Assembly (NCBI GenBank): GCA_017305595.1
Contig: JAFKKL010000006.1
Coordinates: 14,803-78,802 of the forward strand
Source: Hyphomicrobiales bacterium
GTDB lineage: Bacteria; Pseudomonadota; Alphaproteobacteria; Rhizobiales; Xanthobacteraceae
Length of the DNA: 64,000 nt
Direction of reading: 5' to 3'
Shown here: positions 8,093 to 16,545 of the stretch, one piece after another
How positions within the stretch are numbered: the first letter of the stretch is position 1
Layout of the letters: the number at the start of each line of letters is the position of its first letter
Notes under the pieces: model-generated
What the model was told of the DNA's origin: nothing
Database searches by the model: none
The model's input: only the letters and a program-made list of their open reading frames with translations
Position numbers and translations under genes: made by a program

Positions 8093-9240
8093 GACTCCGC
8101 ACCGGCCATTGCGCGCCCGTATCCGATAAGGAAAGGATCCGGGTGAACTGGGGACTGTGACTGATCGAGTATCTCAAACTGTCCGCGCCGGTTGGCGCGT
8201 CCGATCCGGGTCCACAGATCGGTATGTCCCGACAGTGGATCGACCGTGACTTGGCCTTGTGGGGCGTCGAAGGTGGTGCCCAGCACCATGGCGCGCAAGA
8301 CGTCGGTATCGAGCGTGTTCGCATGTTCAAGTGCTTTTGCGAACAGGTGAAGCTGGAAGTAGGACGACTCGACACACATGTTCGTCGAACAATCGTCGCC
8401 GAAGCGCTTCTTGAATCTGGCGACGAAAGCGGCGTTATCATCTCCTGCAACGCCTTCGAAATAAGGTGCGGCGGTGATATGTCCTTCGCCGACATCGAAT
8501 CCCATCGCGCGGATTTCCGCCTCCGTCGTGGTGAGACTTGCGATCGGCATGGTGCGCGGATCAAGGCCGGCTTCGGTATAGGCTTGATAGAGAAACACCG
8601 TTCCATCGCCAACGACGGTGGAGAAGATGACATCTGGTTGCAGGCGACGGATTTCATTGACGATGGGCAGAAAGTCCTGCCGGCGCGCGCGGATGTTGAG
8701 GTAACGCTCGCCAACCACCGATCCTCCATTTTCTTTGAGGATCTCCCGCATCACGCGATTGGATTCGTGAGGATAGATGTAATCAGATCCGATGAAGTAA
8801 AAGCGGTTACCATAGGTCTTCATCAAGAACCGGCATAGCGCGAGACTGTTCTGATTGGGCGCTGCGCCAGTGTAGATGACATTCGGTGACGCCTCGAAGC
8901 CCTCATAGAGGGTTGGGTACCACAAGAGCCCGTTGAGGCGCTCGACGACCGGCAGGACCGCCTTGCGGCTTGACGACGTGTAGCAGCCGAAGATGGTGCT
9001 GACATTGTCTTCGATCATCAACCGCTTTGCGAAATGGCCGAAAGCCATGGCCTCGGAACCGGGATCGTAAATCACGGGGATCAGCTCGCGACCGTTGATG
9101 CCGCCAGCGGCGTTGATCTCCTCGATGGCAAACATGGTGCCGTGATACTGGGTTTCCTCGATCACCGACATGAAGCCGGTGCGGGAAAACAACACCCCGA
9201 TCCGCCAGGGTGCGAGGGTCTTGCCGGACGAGCTCAGCAT
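8089..9240 (-). CDS. amiC: Amide-sensing negative regulator AmiC
   Basis: A 383-residue type 1 binding-protein fold without a signal peptide, so cytoplasmic. It closely follows P. aeruginosa AmiC (385 residues): SRKAVLPVVER, WYPTLYEGFE, GAAPNQNS, FIGSDYIYPHESN, VIFSTVVGDGT, and the ending QSQSPVHPDPF. AmiC binds amides in the cleft between lobes and controls release of AmiR. The ATG at 9240 has AGGAG upstream at good spacing. An AT-rich stretch near 9285-9335 is the likely promoter area for the amiCR transcript. Confidence 0.94.
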   Translation of the reverse strand: MLSSSGKTLAPWRIGVLFSRTGFMSVIEETQYHGTMFAIEEINAAGGINGRELIPVIYDPGSEAMAFGHFAKRLMIEDNVSTIFGCYTSSSRKAVLPVVERLNGLLWYPTLYEGFEASPNVIYTGAAPNQNSLALCRFLMKTYGNRFYFIGSDYIYPHESNRVMREILKENGGSVVGERYLNIRARRQDFLPIVNEIRRLQPDVIFSTVVGDGTVFLYQAYTEAGLDPRTMPIASLTTTEAEIRAMGFDVGEGHITAAPYFEGVAGDDNAAFVARFKKRFGDDCSTNMCVESSYFQLHLFAKALEHANTLDTDVLRAMVLGTTFDAPQGQVTVDPLSGHTDLWTRIGRANRRGQFEILDQSQSPVHPDPFLIGYGRAMAGAES

Positions 9241-9598
9241 GGAGTGCTCCTGTCAGTGAGCAACAAACCCGAGAGCAGCGCTTCTATAACAAAAATCGAA
9301 TATGCGAAAGATTATCGAAAAGATTGATCTTCTTGCGTTGCAGCGAAACGATCCGATCCCGACCCGCAAAGCGGGGGTCAAGATGCAATGACGCCGAACG
9401 ATGATCGTGAGGGTTGTCCGGGGCGACGGCCCTGACAAAGCAAGTGAGTTCAACCCTCGATCGGGAAACCATACGCCGCCACGGAAGGCGACGTATGATC
9501 TGATCGGGCATGCCATATCGGGGCTGATTGAGGTTGATGCTCGGAATCAAGAAAACGGATCAGAGCAGGGTTGTTTTGATCTCGCCGCCTCTCGACCG
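9241..9598. other. Intergenic region between the acyl-CoA ligase end and amiC
   Basis: No gene seen. The part next to amiC (about 9285-9335) is AT-rich on an otherwise GC-rich background and likely holds the amiCR promoter; no confident sigma-70 or sigma-54 box could be assigned. The distal part holds a terminator-like hairpin for the ligase transcript (9470-9497) and a weaker bulged hairpin at 9361-9379. Confidence 0.5.
9470..9497 (-). terminator. Terminator-like hairpin after the acyl-CoA ligase gene
   Basis: As minus-strand RNA, CAUACGUCGCC pairs with GGCGGCGUAUG across a six-base loop, 11 pairs including one U-G wobble. The wobble would be a C-A mismatch in plus-strand RNA, so the hairpin is better formed in the ligase transcript. 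Only a short GUUU follows, so it is a weak terminator or a 3'-end stabiliser. Confidence 0.4.
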
Positions 9599-11155
9599 TC
9601 AGCCGACTTGACGGATTTGTTTCTCCCAGAAAGGACGGCGGAGTTCTCGCTTGAGGATTTTCCCGGCGCCCGAGAGAGGCAACGGCGTCTCGCTGATGTC
9701 GGCGCTGCGCGGGCATTTGTATCCAGCGATCAACGTCTTGCAGAACGCGATCAGGTCATCTTCGGCGAGTGCAGCGCCGCTCTTGGTGACGACCACGGCG
9801 TGCACCTGCTCACCCCATTGCGCGCTTGGAATGCCGATCACAGCGCATTGCGCCACCGCGGGGTGTTTGGCGATGGCGTTCTCGACCTCGACCGAATACA
9901 CGTTCTCGCCACCGGAGATGATCATGTCTTTGACGCGATCGACAACATAGATGAAACCGTCTTTGTCCATGTAGCCGCCGTCGCCGGTGTGCATCCAGCC
10001 GTCGACGATCGCTTTCGCGGTTTCCTCCGGACGCTCCCAGTAACCCATCATCACCACGTCGCCGCGCACGGTGATCTCGCCTACGACGTTAGTGGCCACC
10101 GGCCGGTCGTCGGCATCGACGATATGGACTTCGCAGCCCAGCGTGGCGCGGCCTGCGCCGCGATGACGTCCCTTGGCGCGGCCATCGCCGATGTGATCCT
10201 TCCAGTGCAAGAGTGTTGCGATCGGCGATAGCTCGGTCATGCCGTAGGCTTGAGTCAGACGCACGTTGGGGAGCGCCGTTGTCGTGCGGTCCAGCAGCGC
10301 TTCGCTGATGGGCGACGCGCCATAGGTGATATCGCGCAACGATGACATATCATAAGAGGTCAGCGCCGGATGATCGACCAACATCTGGATCATGGTCGGG
10401 ACGAGTAGCACGTCGGTCACGCGTTCGTTCTGGATCGCGGCCATCACGCCTTCGGGCGTGAAACTCTGGACGATGACGTTTGAGCCGCCGCTGAGCAGCA
10501 GCGAATACATCGCTGCGCCGTTGGCGAGATGGAACATCGGCGCGGCGTGGAGGTAGATCGACGAAGCGGGAAACATGCCTTCGCCGAGGGCATTCAACGC
10601 ATTCGCCATCAGGTTCTGGTGGCTGAGCATCACGCCCTTGGAGCGCCCGGTCGTGCCGCCTGTGTAGAAGATCCCGGCGAGGTCGCTGGCCTTGCGCATC
10701 GCGTCCGCGACGGGATTGCTGCGCGCGATCAGCGCTTCGTAGGTCTCCATGCCGGCAGGCGTATCGGTGTCGTCGGCGAACACCAGTTTTATATCGGGCA
10801 GGGCCTTGGCGAGGGCGTCGCCGGTGGCTGCGAAGGCGGCGTCGACGACGAGCACCTTCGCGCGGCAGTCGCGCAGCGCGTCCTCGTTCTCAAGCGGGCT
10901 CCAACGGATGTTGAGCGGGACGATCACGGCGCCGGCCCATGCCGCCGCCAGATAAAGTTCGAGGTAGCGATCGGAGTTCAACATCAGGAGGGCGACCCGA
11001 TCGCCTTCGCTCACACCAAGCGACTGAAGCCCCGACGCCAACCGCGCCACGCGGTCGCCGATCTCGGTCCAGGTCCGGCGCCGATTCTGGAACACGGTGG
11101 CAAGTCCATGCGGATTGATTTGCAGCGCGCGCCGCAAGCCGTGTGTGACGTTCAT
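9599..11155 (-). CDS. AMP-forming acyl-CoA ligase (fatty/aryl acid activation)
   Basis: This 518-residue member of the AMP-binding superfamily activates a carboxylic acid to its CoA thioester via an acyl-adenylate. Visible motifs are the P-loop-like YTGGTTGRSKGVMLSH, the adenine-contacting YGMTE, DGWMHTGDGGYMDKDG and the hinge DRVKDMIISGGENVYS. The C-terminal lysine is seen in PLSGAGKILKRELR. The ATG at 11155 has GGAGG upstream; the frame is open further but enters the tetR gene. The gene follows tetR by 17 bases, so both form a transcript divergent from the beta-oxidation genes. It probably supplies their substrate, whose identity cannot be read. Confidence 0.93.
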   Translation of the reverse strand: MNVTHGLRRALQINPHGLATVFQNRRRTWTEIGDRVARLASGLQSLGVSEGDRVALLMLNSDRYLELYLAAAWAGAVIVPLNIRWSPLENEDALRDCRAKVLVVDAAFAATGDALAKALPDIKLVFADDTDTPAGMETYEALIARSNPVADAMRKASDLAGIFYTGGTTGRSKGVMLSHQNLMANALNALGEGMFPASSIYLHAAPMFHLANGAAMYSLLLSGGSNVIVQSFTPEGVMAAIQNERVTDVLLVPTMIQMLVDHPALTSYDMSSLRDITYGASPISEALLDRTTTALPNVRLTQAYGMTELSPIATLLHWKDHIGDGRAKGRHRGAGRATLGCEVHIVDADDRPVATNVVGEITVRGDVVMMGYWERPEETAKAIVDGWMHTGDGGYMDKDGFIYVVDRVKDMIISGGENVYSVEVENAIAKHPAVAQCAVIGIPSAQWGEQVHAVVVTKSGAALAEDDLIAFCKTLIAGYKCPRSADISETPLPLSGAGKILKRELRRPFWEKQIRQVG

Positions 11156-11172
11156 GTTTTCCTCCAGAAATG

Positions 11173-11865
11173 TTAGCGTGATGGTCTCTTTCGAACGGGC
11201 TTCGCGGCCTTCTTTTCGGATGGTTTCTTGTCGAGTTGTTTGGCGATGTCGGCGGTTAATCGGATCGCAAAATCGTCGGCGATCTGGTCGGGCGACAATT
11301 CGCCGCCGGGCTTGTACCAATGCCCGACCCAGTTCAGCGCGCCGAGAATGGCGAAGGCCGTCAGCTTCACGTCGCACGATTTGATGGAGTGATCGGCGAT
11401 GCCTTGCTTGATGGCGTTACGGAACGCGCGATCGATGCGGCGTTTGCCGGCGAGGGTAATCTTCTGGTTGGGCTCGGAGAGATCGGCGACATTGAAGCGC
11501 ACCAGGCTGGCGCCGAAGTCGCTCGCCATGATGGCCGCATAGGCGCGCACCAGCATCCGCAGCGTGGCAAGCCCGTTTCCGTCGGCGGATTCGATCTCGG
11601 TGATCCGGTCTTCGACGCGCTCCTGTCCCATGACCCAGCATTCGAACAGAATGTCTTCCTTGCTGCGGAAGTAATTGTAGAGCGCGGGCTTGGTGATGTT
11701 CAGCCGATCCGCGACCTCGTTGAGGGTGGCGCGGTGATAGCCTTGCTCGAGAAACAGTTGCACGGCGGTGCGCAGCACGGCCTCGCGCTTTTCGTCGCGG
11801 GCGCGGCGGCGGCTTTCGAAAGGCAGCCAGGGAGAGCTTTCCGGGGCGGGCGTGCGCGTGTCCAT
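11173..11865 (-). CDS. TetR-family transcriptional regulator of the acyl-CoA degradation genes
   Basis: A 230-residue TetR-type repressor. The N-terminal helix-turn-helix is clear (residues ~26-72: VLRTAVQLFLEQGYHRATLNEVADRL, then KPALYNYFRSKEDIL). The C-terminal half would bind an effector, probably an acyl-CoA given the context. The C-terminus is lysine-rich (KKPSEKKAAKPVRKRPSR). It is divergent from the thiolase operon, and a palindrome sits between them, so it likely represses both transcripts until substrate is activated. Confidence 0.9.
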   Translation of the reverse strand: MDTRTPAPESSPWLPFESRRRARDEKREAVLRTAVQLFLEQGYHRATLNEVADRLNITKPALYNYFRSKEDILFECWVMGQERVEDRITEIESADGNGLATLRMLVRAYAAIMASDFGASLVRFNVADLSEPNQKITLAGKRRIDRAFRNAIKQGIADHSIKSCDVKLTAFAILGALNWVGHWYKPGGELSPDQIADDFAIRLTADIAKQLDKKPSEKKAAKPVRKRPSR

Positions 11866-11885
11866 TTGAAATCCTTCGACGGGCG

Positions 11886-11914
11886 TTGACTCCCGTGCGT
11901 CTTACATATATTAC
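11886..11914 (+). promoter_or_regulatory. Candidate sigma-70 promoter of the thiolase operon
   Basis: TTGACT (11886-11891) and TATTAC (11909-11914) are separated by 17 bases and lie upstream of the thiolase gene, whose ATG is preceded by a perfect AAGGAGG. The -10 element overlaps the left arm of the palindrome, a classic arrangement for steric repression. Transcription start is not known. Confidence 0.5.
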
Positions 11915-11926
11915 CCAAGGGTAATA
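11909..11926. promoter_or_regulatory. Candidate TetR operator palindrome
   Basis: TATTACCC and GGGTAATA form 8-base inverted arms around a central AA. It is the most symmetrical element in the 94-base tetR-thiolase gap and lies between the two divergent genes, so one site could control both. Binding by the adjacent TetR is inference from position. Confidence 0.65.
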
Positions 11927-11959
11927 AAAAGTCTATAGGGTCATTTAAGGAGGTCGACA

Positions 11960-13144
11960 ATGTCTTCACAGGCTTACGTTGCCGGAGTCGGCATGATTCC
12001 TTTCACCAAGCCGGGTGCGAACGAGCCGTATCATGTGATGGGCAGTGAGGCGCTGCGGCGAGCGTTGGGCGACGCCGGCATCGACTACGCGGCCGTGCAG
12101 CAAGCCTATGTCGGTTATGTCTATGGCGACTCGACCTGCGGCCAGCGCGCGCTTTATCCGGTCGGGATGACCGGCATTCCCGTCGTCAACGTCAACAATA
12201 ACTGCTCGACCGGATCGACCGCATTGTTCCTGGCACGGCAAGCAATTGAATCCGGCGCGGCCGACTGCGTGCTGGCGCTGGGCTTCGAGCAAATGAAGCC
12301 GGGCGCTTTGGGTTCCGTGTATACCGACCGCCCGAGCGCATTCGAGGATTTCGATGCCGCCGCCGACAAGCTGGTCGATGCGCCGGGCATTCCGTTGGCA
12401 TTGCGTTACTTCGGTGGCGCTGGCCTCAGCCACATGAAGAAATACGGCACACCGCTGAGCGCTTTCGCGAAGATCCGTGCCAAGGCGAGCCGTCACGCCA
12501 AGAACAATCCGTTGGCGCTGTTCCGCAAAGAGGTCACCGCCGACGATGTCATGAACGATCAGGTGATCTGGCCCGGCGTGATGACGCGCCTGATGGCGTG
12601 TCCGCCCACTTGCGGAGCGGCAGCCGCGATCCTGGTATCGGAGAAATTTGCGAAGCAGCACGGCCTGCGCGCCGATGTCCGCATTCGCGCGCAGTCGATG
12701 ACGACCGACACGCCTTCAACCTTTGGCGCTGGCGATATGATGCAGGTTGTGGGCTCCGACATGGCCAAGGCAGCGGCGAAACAGGTTTATGAAGCGGCCG
12801 GTGTTAGCCCGGGCGACCTCGACGTGGTCGAACTGCACGACTGCTTCGCGCAGAACGAACTCATTACCTACGAGGCGCTGGGGTTGTGTCCCGAAGGCGA
12901 AGCCGCGCGTTTCATCGACGACGGCGACAATACCTACGGCGGCAAGATCGTCACCAATCCGTCCGGCGGTTTGTTGTCCAAGGGCCATCCGCTTGGCGCG
13001 ACCGGCTTGGCGCAGTGCTACGAGCTGACGCGCCAGTTGCGCGGCACGGCGGAAGCCACCCAGGTCGATGGCGCGCGTCTGGCACTCCAGCACAATCTTG
13101 GCCTCGGCGGCGCTTGCGTTGTCTCGTTGTATGAGCGCGTGTGA
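11960..13144 (+). CDS. SCP-x-type thiolase (acetyl-CoA acyltransferase)
   Basis: A 394-residue thiolase of the SCP2/SCP-x (lipid-transfer) group, which cleaves 3-ketoacyl-CoA with CoA, often for branched or bulky chains. The nucleophilic cysteine is Cys82 in VNVNNNCSTGSTALF. The C-terminal catalytic elements are GGLLSKGHPLGATG and LQHNLGLGGACV. Presence of Cys82 argues for a true thiolase rather than a steroid side-chain retro-aldolase (Ltp2 type), which lacks it; no DUF35 partner is present either. It is the first gene of the five-gene plus-strand operon. Confidence 0.93.
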   Translation: MSSQAYVAGVGMIPFTKPGANEPYHVMGSEALRRALGDAGIDYAAVQQAYVGYVYGDSTCGQRALYPVGMTGIPVVNVNNNCSTGSTALFLARQAIESGAADCVLALGFEQMKPGALGSVYTDRPSAFEDFDAAADKLVDAPGIPLALRYFGGAGLSHMKKYGTPLSAFAKIRAKASRHAKNNPLALFRKEVTADDVMNDQVIWPGVMTRLMACPPTCGAAAAILVSEKFAKQHGLRADVRIRAQSMTTDTPSTFGAGDMMQVVGSDMAKAAAKQVYEAAGVSPGDLDVVELHDCFAQNELITYEALGLCPEGEAARFIDDGDNTYGGKIVTNPSGGLLSKGHPLGATGLAQCYELTRQLRGTAEATQVDGARLALQHNLGLGGACVVSLYERV

Positions 13145-13153
13145 GGTCAGCGG

Positions 13154-13609
13154 ATGGTCGATCGATCCGCCATCGGGCGCAGTTTTACGCCCGTCACCGC
13201 CCATGTCGAGCCGGGCCGGCTGCGTTATTTCTGTGAGACGATCGGGGAGCGCAACCCGATCTATCGCGATGCGCAGGCGGCGCGCGCCGAGGGTTATTCG
13301 GCGATCCCGATGCCGCCGACCTATCTGTTCTGTCTGGAAATGATGGATGCGGAGAACCCGTTCGAGTTTCTCACTGAACTCGATATCGATCTCGCGCGGG
13401 TTCTGCATGGTGAGCAGGGCTTCACCTATTATGTGCCGGCAGTGGTCGGTGATACGCTAACGTTCCGCTCTCGTGTCACCGACGTGACCGACAAGAAAGG
13501 CGGCGCGATGACGTTGATCGCGGTTGTCACCGAAGTCACGCGGCAGGATGGCATTCATCTGGCCGACATGACGCGAACCATCGTGGTGCGAAACCCAAAG
13601 GCGGCATGA
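13154..13609 (+). CDS. MaoC-like N-terminal-type dehydratase half (hydratase subunit)
   Basis: A 151-residue single hot-dog domain of the MaoC N-terminal dehydratase type. It begins IGRSFTPVTAHVEPGRLRYFCETIGERNPIY and contains EGYSAIPMPPTYLF and HGEQGFTYYVPAVVGDT, typical of that family. It lacks the Asp-x4-His active site of hydratase 2, so it is probably the structural or acyl-binding half of a heteromeric enoyl-CoA hydratase with the next gene, as in the actinobacterial ChsH1/ChsH2 arrangement. The stop overlaps the next start by ATGA. Confidence 0.85.
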   Translation: MVDRSAIGRSFTPVTAHVEPGRLRYFCETIGERNPIYRDAQAARAEGYSAIPMPPTYLFCLEMMDAENPFEFLTELDIDLARVLHGEQGFTYYVPAVVGDTLTFRSRVTDVTDKKGGAMTLIAVVTEVTRQDGIHLADMTRTIVVRNPKAA

Positions 13610-14022
13610 ACGTGACACAAGCAGCAAGCCGCTCGGTCGGCGATCGCGTCATACACAAGGCGTTCGCGCCGATCACGCGTCATACGCTGGCGCTCTATTG
13701 CGGAGCGTCGGGCGATCACAATCCCATCCATGTCGATCTCGATTTCGCCAAGAAAGCCGGATTTCCGGATGTCTTCACGCACGGCATGCTGGTGATGGCC
13801 TATCTCGGGCAAGCGCTAACCGATGCGGTTCGCCCGAAGGATATCCGTGCCTTCTCGACGCGGTTCGCGGCCATCACGCAACTCGGTGCGCGCCTCACCT
13901 GCGAGGGCCACGTCACCGAACTCATCGATCACAACGGCGAACCGTGCATGAAGATCGCGCTGGTCGCCAAGGATGGCGCCGGCGAGGCCAAGCTGCTCGG
14001 CGAAGCCATCGTCGCACGTTGA
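13606..14022 (+). CDS. MaoC-family enoyl-CoA hydratase (catalytic half)
   Basis: A 138-residue hot-dog protein with the hydratase 2 active-site motif Asp37-x4-His42 in GASGDHNPIHVD and the following GFPDVFTHGMLVMAYLG. It should hydrate trans-2-enoyl-CoA to the 3-hydroxyacyl-CoA, probably the (R) form as usual for this family. Translational coupling to the preceding non-catalytic half suggests a heteromer. No other enoyl-CoA hydratase is encoded in the cluster, so this pair fills that step. Confidence 0.88.
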   Translation: MNVTQAASRSVGDRVIHKAFAPITRHTLALYCGASGDHNPIHVDLDFAKKAGFPDVFTHGMLVMAYLGQALTDAVRPKDIRAFSTRFAAITQLGARLTCEGHVTELIDHNGEPCMKIALVAKDGAGEAKLLGEAIVAR

Positions 14023-14049
14023 TCTATCGCACTCGATCAGGACACACTC

Positions 14050-14877
14050 ATGAGAAAGCTTGAAGGAAAAGTTGCGCTGGTAACCGGTTCGGGTCGCGGT
14101 ATCGGTCGGGCCATTGCGTTGAAACTGGCGAGCGAAGGCGCGAGCGTCGTCGTCAACGATCTCGACGCCGTGCCCGGCGATGCGGTGGCAAATGAGATCA
14201 AGGCAGCCGGCGGCCGCGCGGTCGCCGTCAACGGCAGCGTCTCCGAAGCCGGTTTTGCTGATCGTTTCGTCGGTGCCGGCATCGAGTCCTTCGGTGGGCT
14301 GGACATTCTGGTCAACAATGCGGGCTACACCTGGGACGCGACGATCCAGAAGATGACCGATGAGCAGTTTCAGGCGATGCTGGACGTGCATCTGGTGGCG
14401 CCGTTCCGCATCCTGCGCGCGGCGGCGGAGCCGATCCGAGTGATGGCGAAGAAGGAAGCCGAAGCAGGCCGCGAAGTGTTCCGCAAGGTGGTGAACATTT
14501 CTTCCATCGCAGGCCTCTACGGTAACGCCGGGCAGGCGAGCTATTCTTCGGCGAAGGCGTCGCTGATCGGTCTCACTCGCACGTTGTGTAAAGAATGGGG
14601 GCGCTACAAGGTCAACGTCAATTGCGTCGCCTTCGGCCTGATCAATACCCGGCTGACGCAACCGATCGAGGCGCAGCAGAAAACCATCGACGTCGCCGGG
14701 CGTGACATCAAGGTCGGCGTGCAGCCGCAGATGCTCGACGCGATGTCGCGGATGATTCCGCTCGGCCGTGGCGGCACGCCGGAAGAAGCGGCCGACGCGG
14801 TGTATCTGTTCTGTAGCCCGGAATCCAACTACATCAGCGGACAGGTCGTCGTCTGCGGCGGCGGCCTGATCATCTAA
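14050..14877 (+). CDS. SDR-family 3-hydroxyacyl-CoA dehydrogenase
   Basis: A 275-residue short-chain dehydrogenase. The dinucleotide-binding motif TGSGRGIG is at residues 12-19, followed by NNAG, a catalytic Ser in NISSIAG and Tyr-x3-Lys in ASYSSAKASLIG. Family and position point to oxidation of 3-hydroxyacyl-CoA to 3-ketoacyl-CoA just before thiolysis. FabG-like reduction is the alternative, but pairing with an acyl-CoA dehydrogenase and thiolase favours the degradative direction. Confidence 0.88.
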   Translation: MRKLEGKVALVTGSGRGIGRAIALKLASEGASVVVNDLDAVPGDAVANEIKAAGGRAVAVNGSVSEAGFADRFVGAGIESFGGLDILVNNAGYTWDATIQKMTDEQFQAMLDVHLVAPFRILRAAAEPIRVMAKKEAEAGREVFRKVVNISSIAGLYGNAGQASYSSAKASLIGLTRTLCKEWGRYKVNVNCVAFGLINTRLTQPIEAQQKTIDVAGRDIKVGVQPQMLDAMSRMIPLGRGGTPEEAADAVYLFCSPESNYISGQVVVCGGGLII

Positions 14878-14888
14878 AGGAAACGCCG

Positions 14889-16034
14889 ATGCCATACCGC
14901 TCGCCGTGGATGACCGAGGAACTGGATGCCTTCCGCGACCAGTTCCGCAAGTTTCTCACCAAGGATCTCGCGCCGCAGGCCGAGGCGTGGCGGAAACAGC
15001 GCCTGGTGGATCGTTCGGCCTGGCTCGCGCTCGGCAATATGGGCGCTTTGCTGCCCAGCGTCCCGGAAAGTTACGGCGGTCTTGGCGGCAGCGTTGCCTA
15101 TGATGCGGTGGTGTTCGAGGACCTCGAACGCATCGTTCCCGAACTGACCAATGGCGTCACCGTGTCGAGCGGCATCGTGGCGCACTACATTGAGAGATAC
15201 GGCTCCGAGGCGCAGAAGCAACGCTGGCTGCCGGGCATGGCGCGCGGCGAATTGATCGGCGCGATTGCGATGACTGAGCCGGGCACCGGCTCCGACCTGC
15301 AAAGCGTTCGCACCTCGGCCCGGCGCGAGGGTGACAACTACGTCGTCAATGGTCAAAAGACCTTCATCACCAATGGTCAGACCTGCGATCTCGTTATCGT
15401 GGTCGCGCGCACCGGTGGCGCCGGTGCGAAGGGGCTATCGCTGATCGTTGTCGAGACCAACGACGCAGAGGGTTTCCGGCGCGGCCGCAAGCTCGACAAG
15501 ATCGGCCTGCCCGCGGCGGATACGTCCGAACTGTTCTTCGAGGACGTCACCGTACCGTGCGAAAATCTGCTCGGACTCGAGGAGGGGCACGGCTTCGTGC
15601 AGCTCATGCAGCAATTGGCATGGGAGCGGCTAATTATTGCGATCGGCGCGGTGTCGTCGATAGAGCGCGCGGTCGAATTGACGGCCGACTACACCAAGGA
15701 GCGCAAGGCGTTCGGCAAGGCGCTGCTCGACTTCCAAAACACCGCTTTCATCTTGGCCGAACGCAAGACCGAGGCGACGGTAGCGCGGGTTTTCGTCGAT
15801 TACTGCATCGGTCAGATGATTGCTGGCGATCTCGACGCCGTCACCGCTTCGATGGCGAAATGGTGGTGTTCGCAGAAGCAAGTCGAGACCATCGATGAAT
15901 GCCTGCAACTGCACGGCGGATACGGCTACATGGAAGAATATCCGATCTCGCGCATGTTCGTCGATGCGCGGGTGCAGAAGATTTATGGTGGCACCAACGA
16001 GATCATGAAACTGCTGATCGCACGATCGCTGTAG
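14889..16034 (+). CDS. Acyl-CoA dehydrogenase (long-chain/isovaleryl-like)
   Basis: This 381-residue FAD enzyme should introduce the alpha-beta double bond of an acyl-CoA. It shows the FAD/substrate motif MTEPGTGSDLQSVRTSA and the C-terminal GGYGYMEEYPISRMFVDARV and IYGGTNEIMK. Position 376 of the medium-chain enzymes is Gly here (IYGGT instead of IYEGT), so the catalytic base is probably Glu246 in LAWERLIIA, as in long-chain and isovaleryl-CoA dehydrogenases. It ends the operon and converges on the Lrp gene. Confidence 0.92.
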   Translation: MPYRSPWMTEELDAFRDQFRKFLTKDLAPQAEAWRKQRLVDRSAWLALGNMGALLPSVPESYGGLGGSVAYDAVVFEDLERIVPELTNGVTVSSGIVAHYIERYGSEAQKQRWLPGMARGELIGAIAMTEPGTGSDLQSVRTSARREGDNYVVNGQKTFITNGQTCDLVIVVARTGGAGAKGLSLIVVETNDAEGFRRGRKLDKIGLPAADTSELFFEDVTVPCENLLGLEEGHGFVQLMQQLAWERLIIAIGAVSSIERAVELTADYTKERKAFGKALLDFQNTAFILAERKTEATVARVFVDYCIGQMIAGDLDAVTASMAKWWCSQKQVETIDECLQLHGGYGYMEEYPISRMFVDARVQKIYGGTNEIMKLLIARSL

Positions 16035-16074
16035 GAGTGTATCTGATATACAGCGATTCTGGCCGGGGCCGATC

Positions 16075-16545
16075 TCACGGCAGGTAGTTCGTTGGTACGG
16101 CGGTGGTAAACTTGAGTTCTTCCATCGAAATGGATGAATTGATCTGCGAGAACTCCAGCTTTTCGATCATCGTCTTATAGACTTGGTCGTAGGCGGCGAT
16201 ATCCGGCACCAGCACCTTCAGAATGTAATCGACAGTCCCGGTTAATCGATAGGCCTCGACGATCTGCGGGATGCTCTCGATCATCTGGCGGAATTTAACG
16301 AGCCACGCTATTTCGTGGCGTGGCGCGGTGACGGAGATGAAGACCGTCATGGGCACGCCGGCTCGCTTCGGATCGACCAGCGTCACGCGCTCACGAATAA
16401 CGCCGGCCTCCTCCATCCGCCGGATGCGGCGCCAGCACGGCGTTTGCGACAACCCAACTTTCTCCGCGATTTCGCCGACCGGACGGTCGCGTTGCTGGAG
16501 AAGGTCGAGAATCTTCCGATCGATCTCGTCGAAGCTTGTCGTCAT
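16075..16545 (-). CDS. Lrp/AsnC-family transcriptional regulator
   Basis: A 156-residue Lrp-type protein: N-terminal winged helix-turn-helix (PVGEIAEKVGLSQTPCWRRI) and C-terminal RAM ligand domain with VEAYRLTGTVDYILKV. Such regulators sense amino acids. Its gene overlaps the VOC gene by ATGA, and this pair is divergent from an operon with cysteine-related enzymes. In Escherichia coli the Lrp-type CyuR (DecR) responds to cysteine and activates cysteine breakdown, so a similar role is plausible but not shown. Confidence 0.92.
   Translation of the reverse strand: MTTSFDEIDRKILDLLQQRDRPVGEIAEKVGLSQTPCWRRIRRMEEAGVIRERVTLVDPKRAGVPMTVFISVTAPRHEIAWLVKFRQMIESIPQIVEAYRLTGTVDYILKVLVPDIAAYDQVYKTMIEKLEFSQINSSISMEELKFTTAVPTNYLP

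Noticed and set aside
9241..9340. Sigma-54 promoter upstream of amiC
   Set aside because: Nitrogen-control promoters were looked for on the minus strand, but no GG-N10-GC arrangement with acceptable flanks was found.
9361..9379. Second hairpin downstream of the ligase gene as a terminator
   Set aside because: The stem is bulged and has no T-run on either strand.
9401..10231. Plus-strand frame of 276 codons opposite the acyl-CoA ligase
   Set aside because: It is antisense to a ligase with all superfamily motifs, and its sequence looks like no protein family.
16039..16053. TGTAT-CTGAT-ATACA inverted repeat between the acyl-CoA dehydrogenase and Lrp genes
   Set aside because: Five-base AT arms are too short to call a terminator or operator with any confidence.
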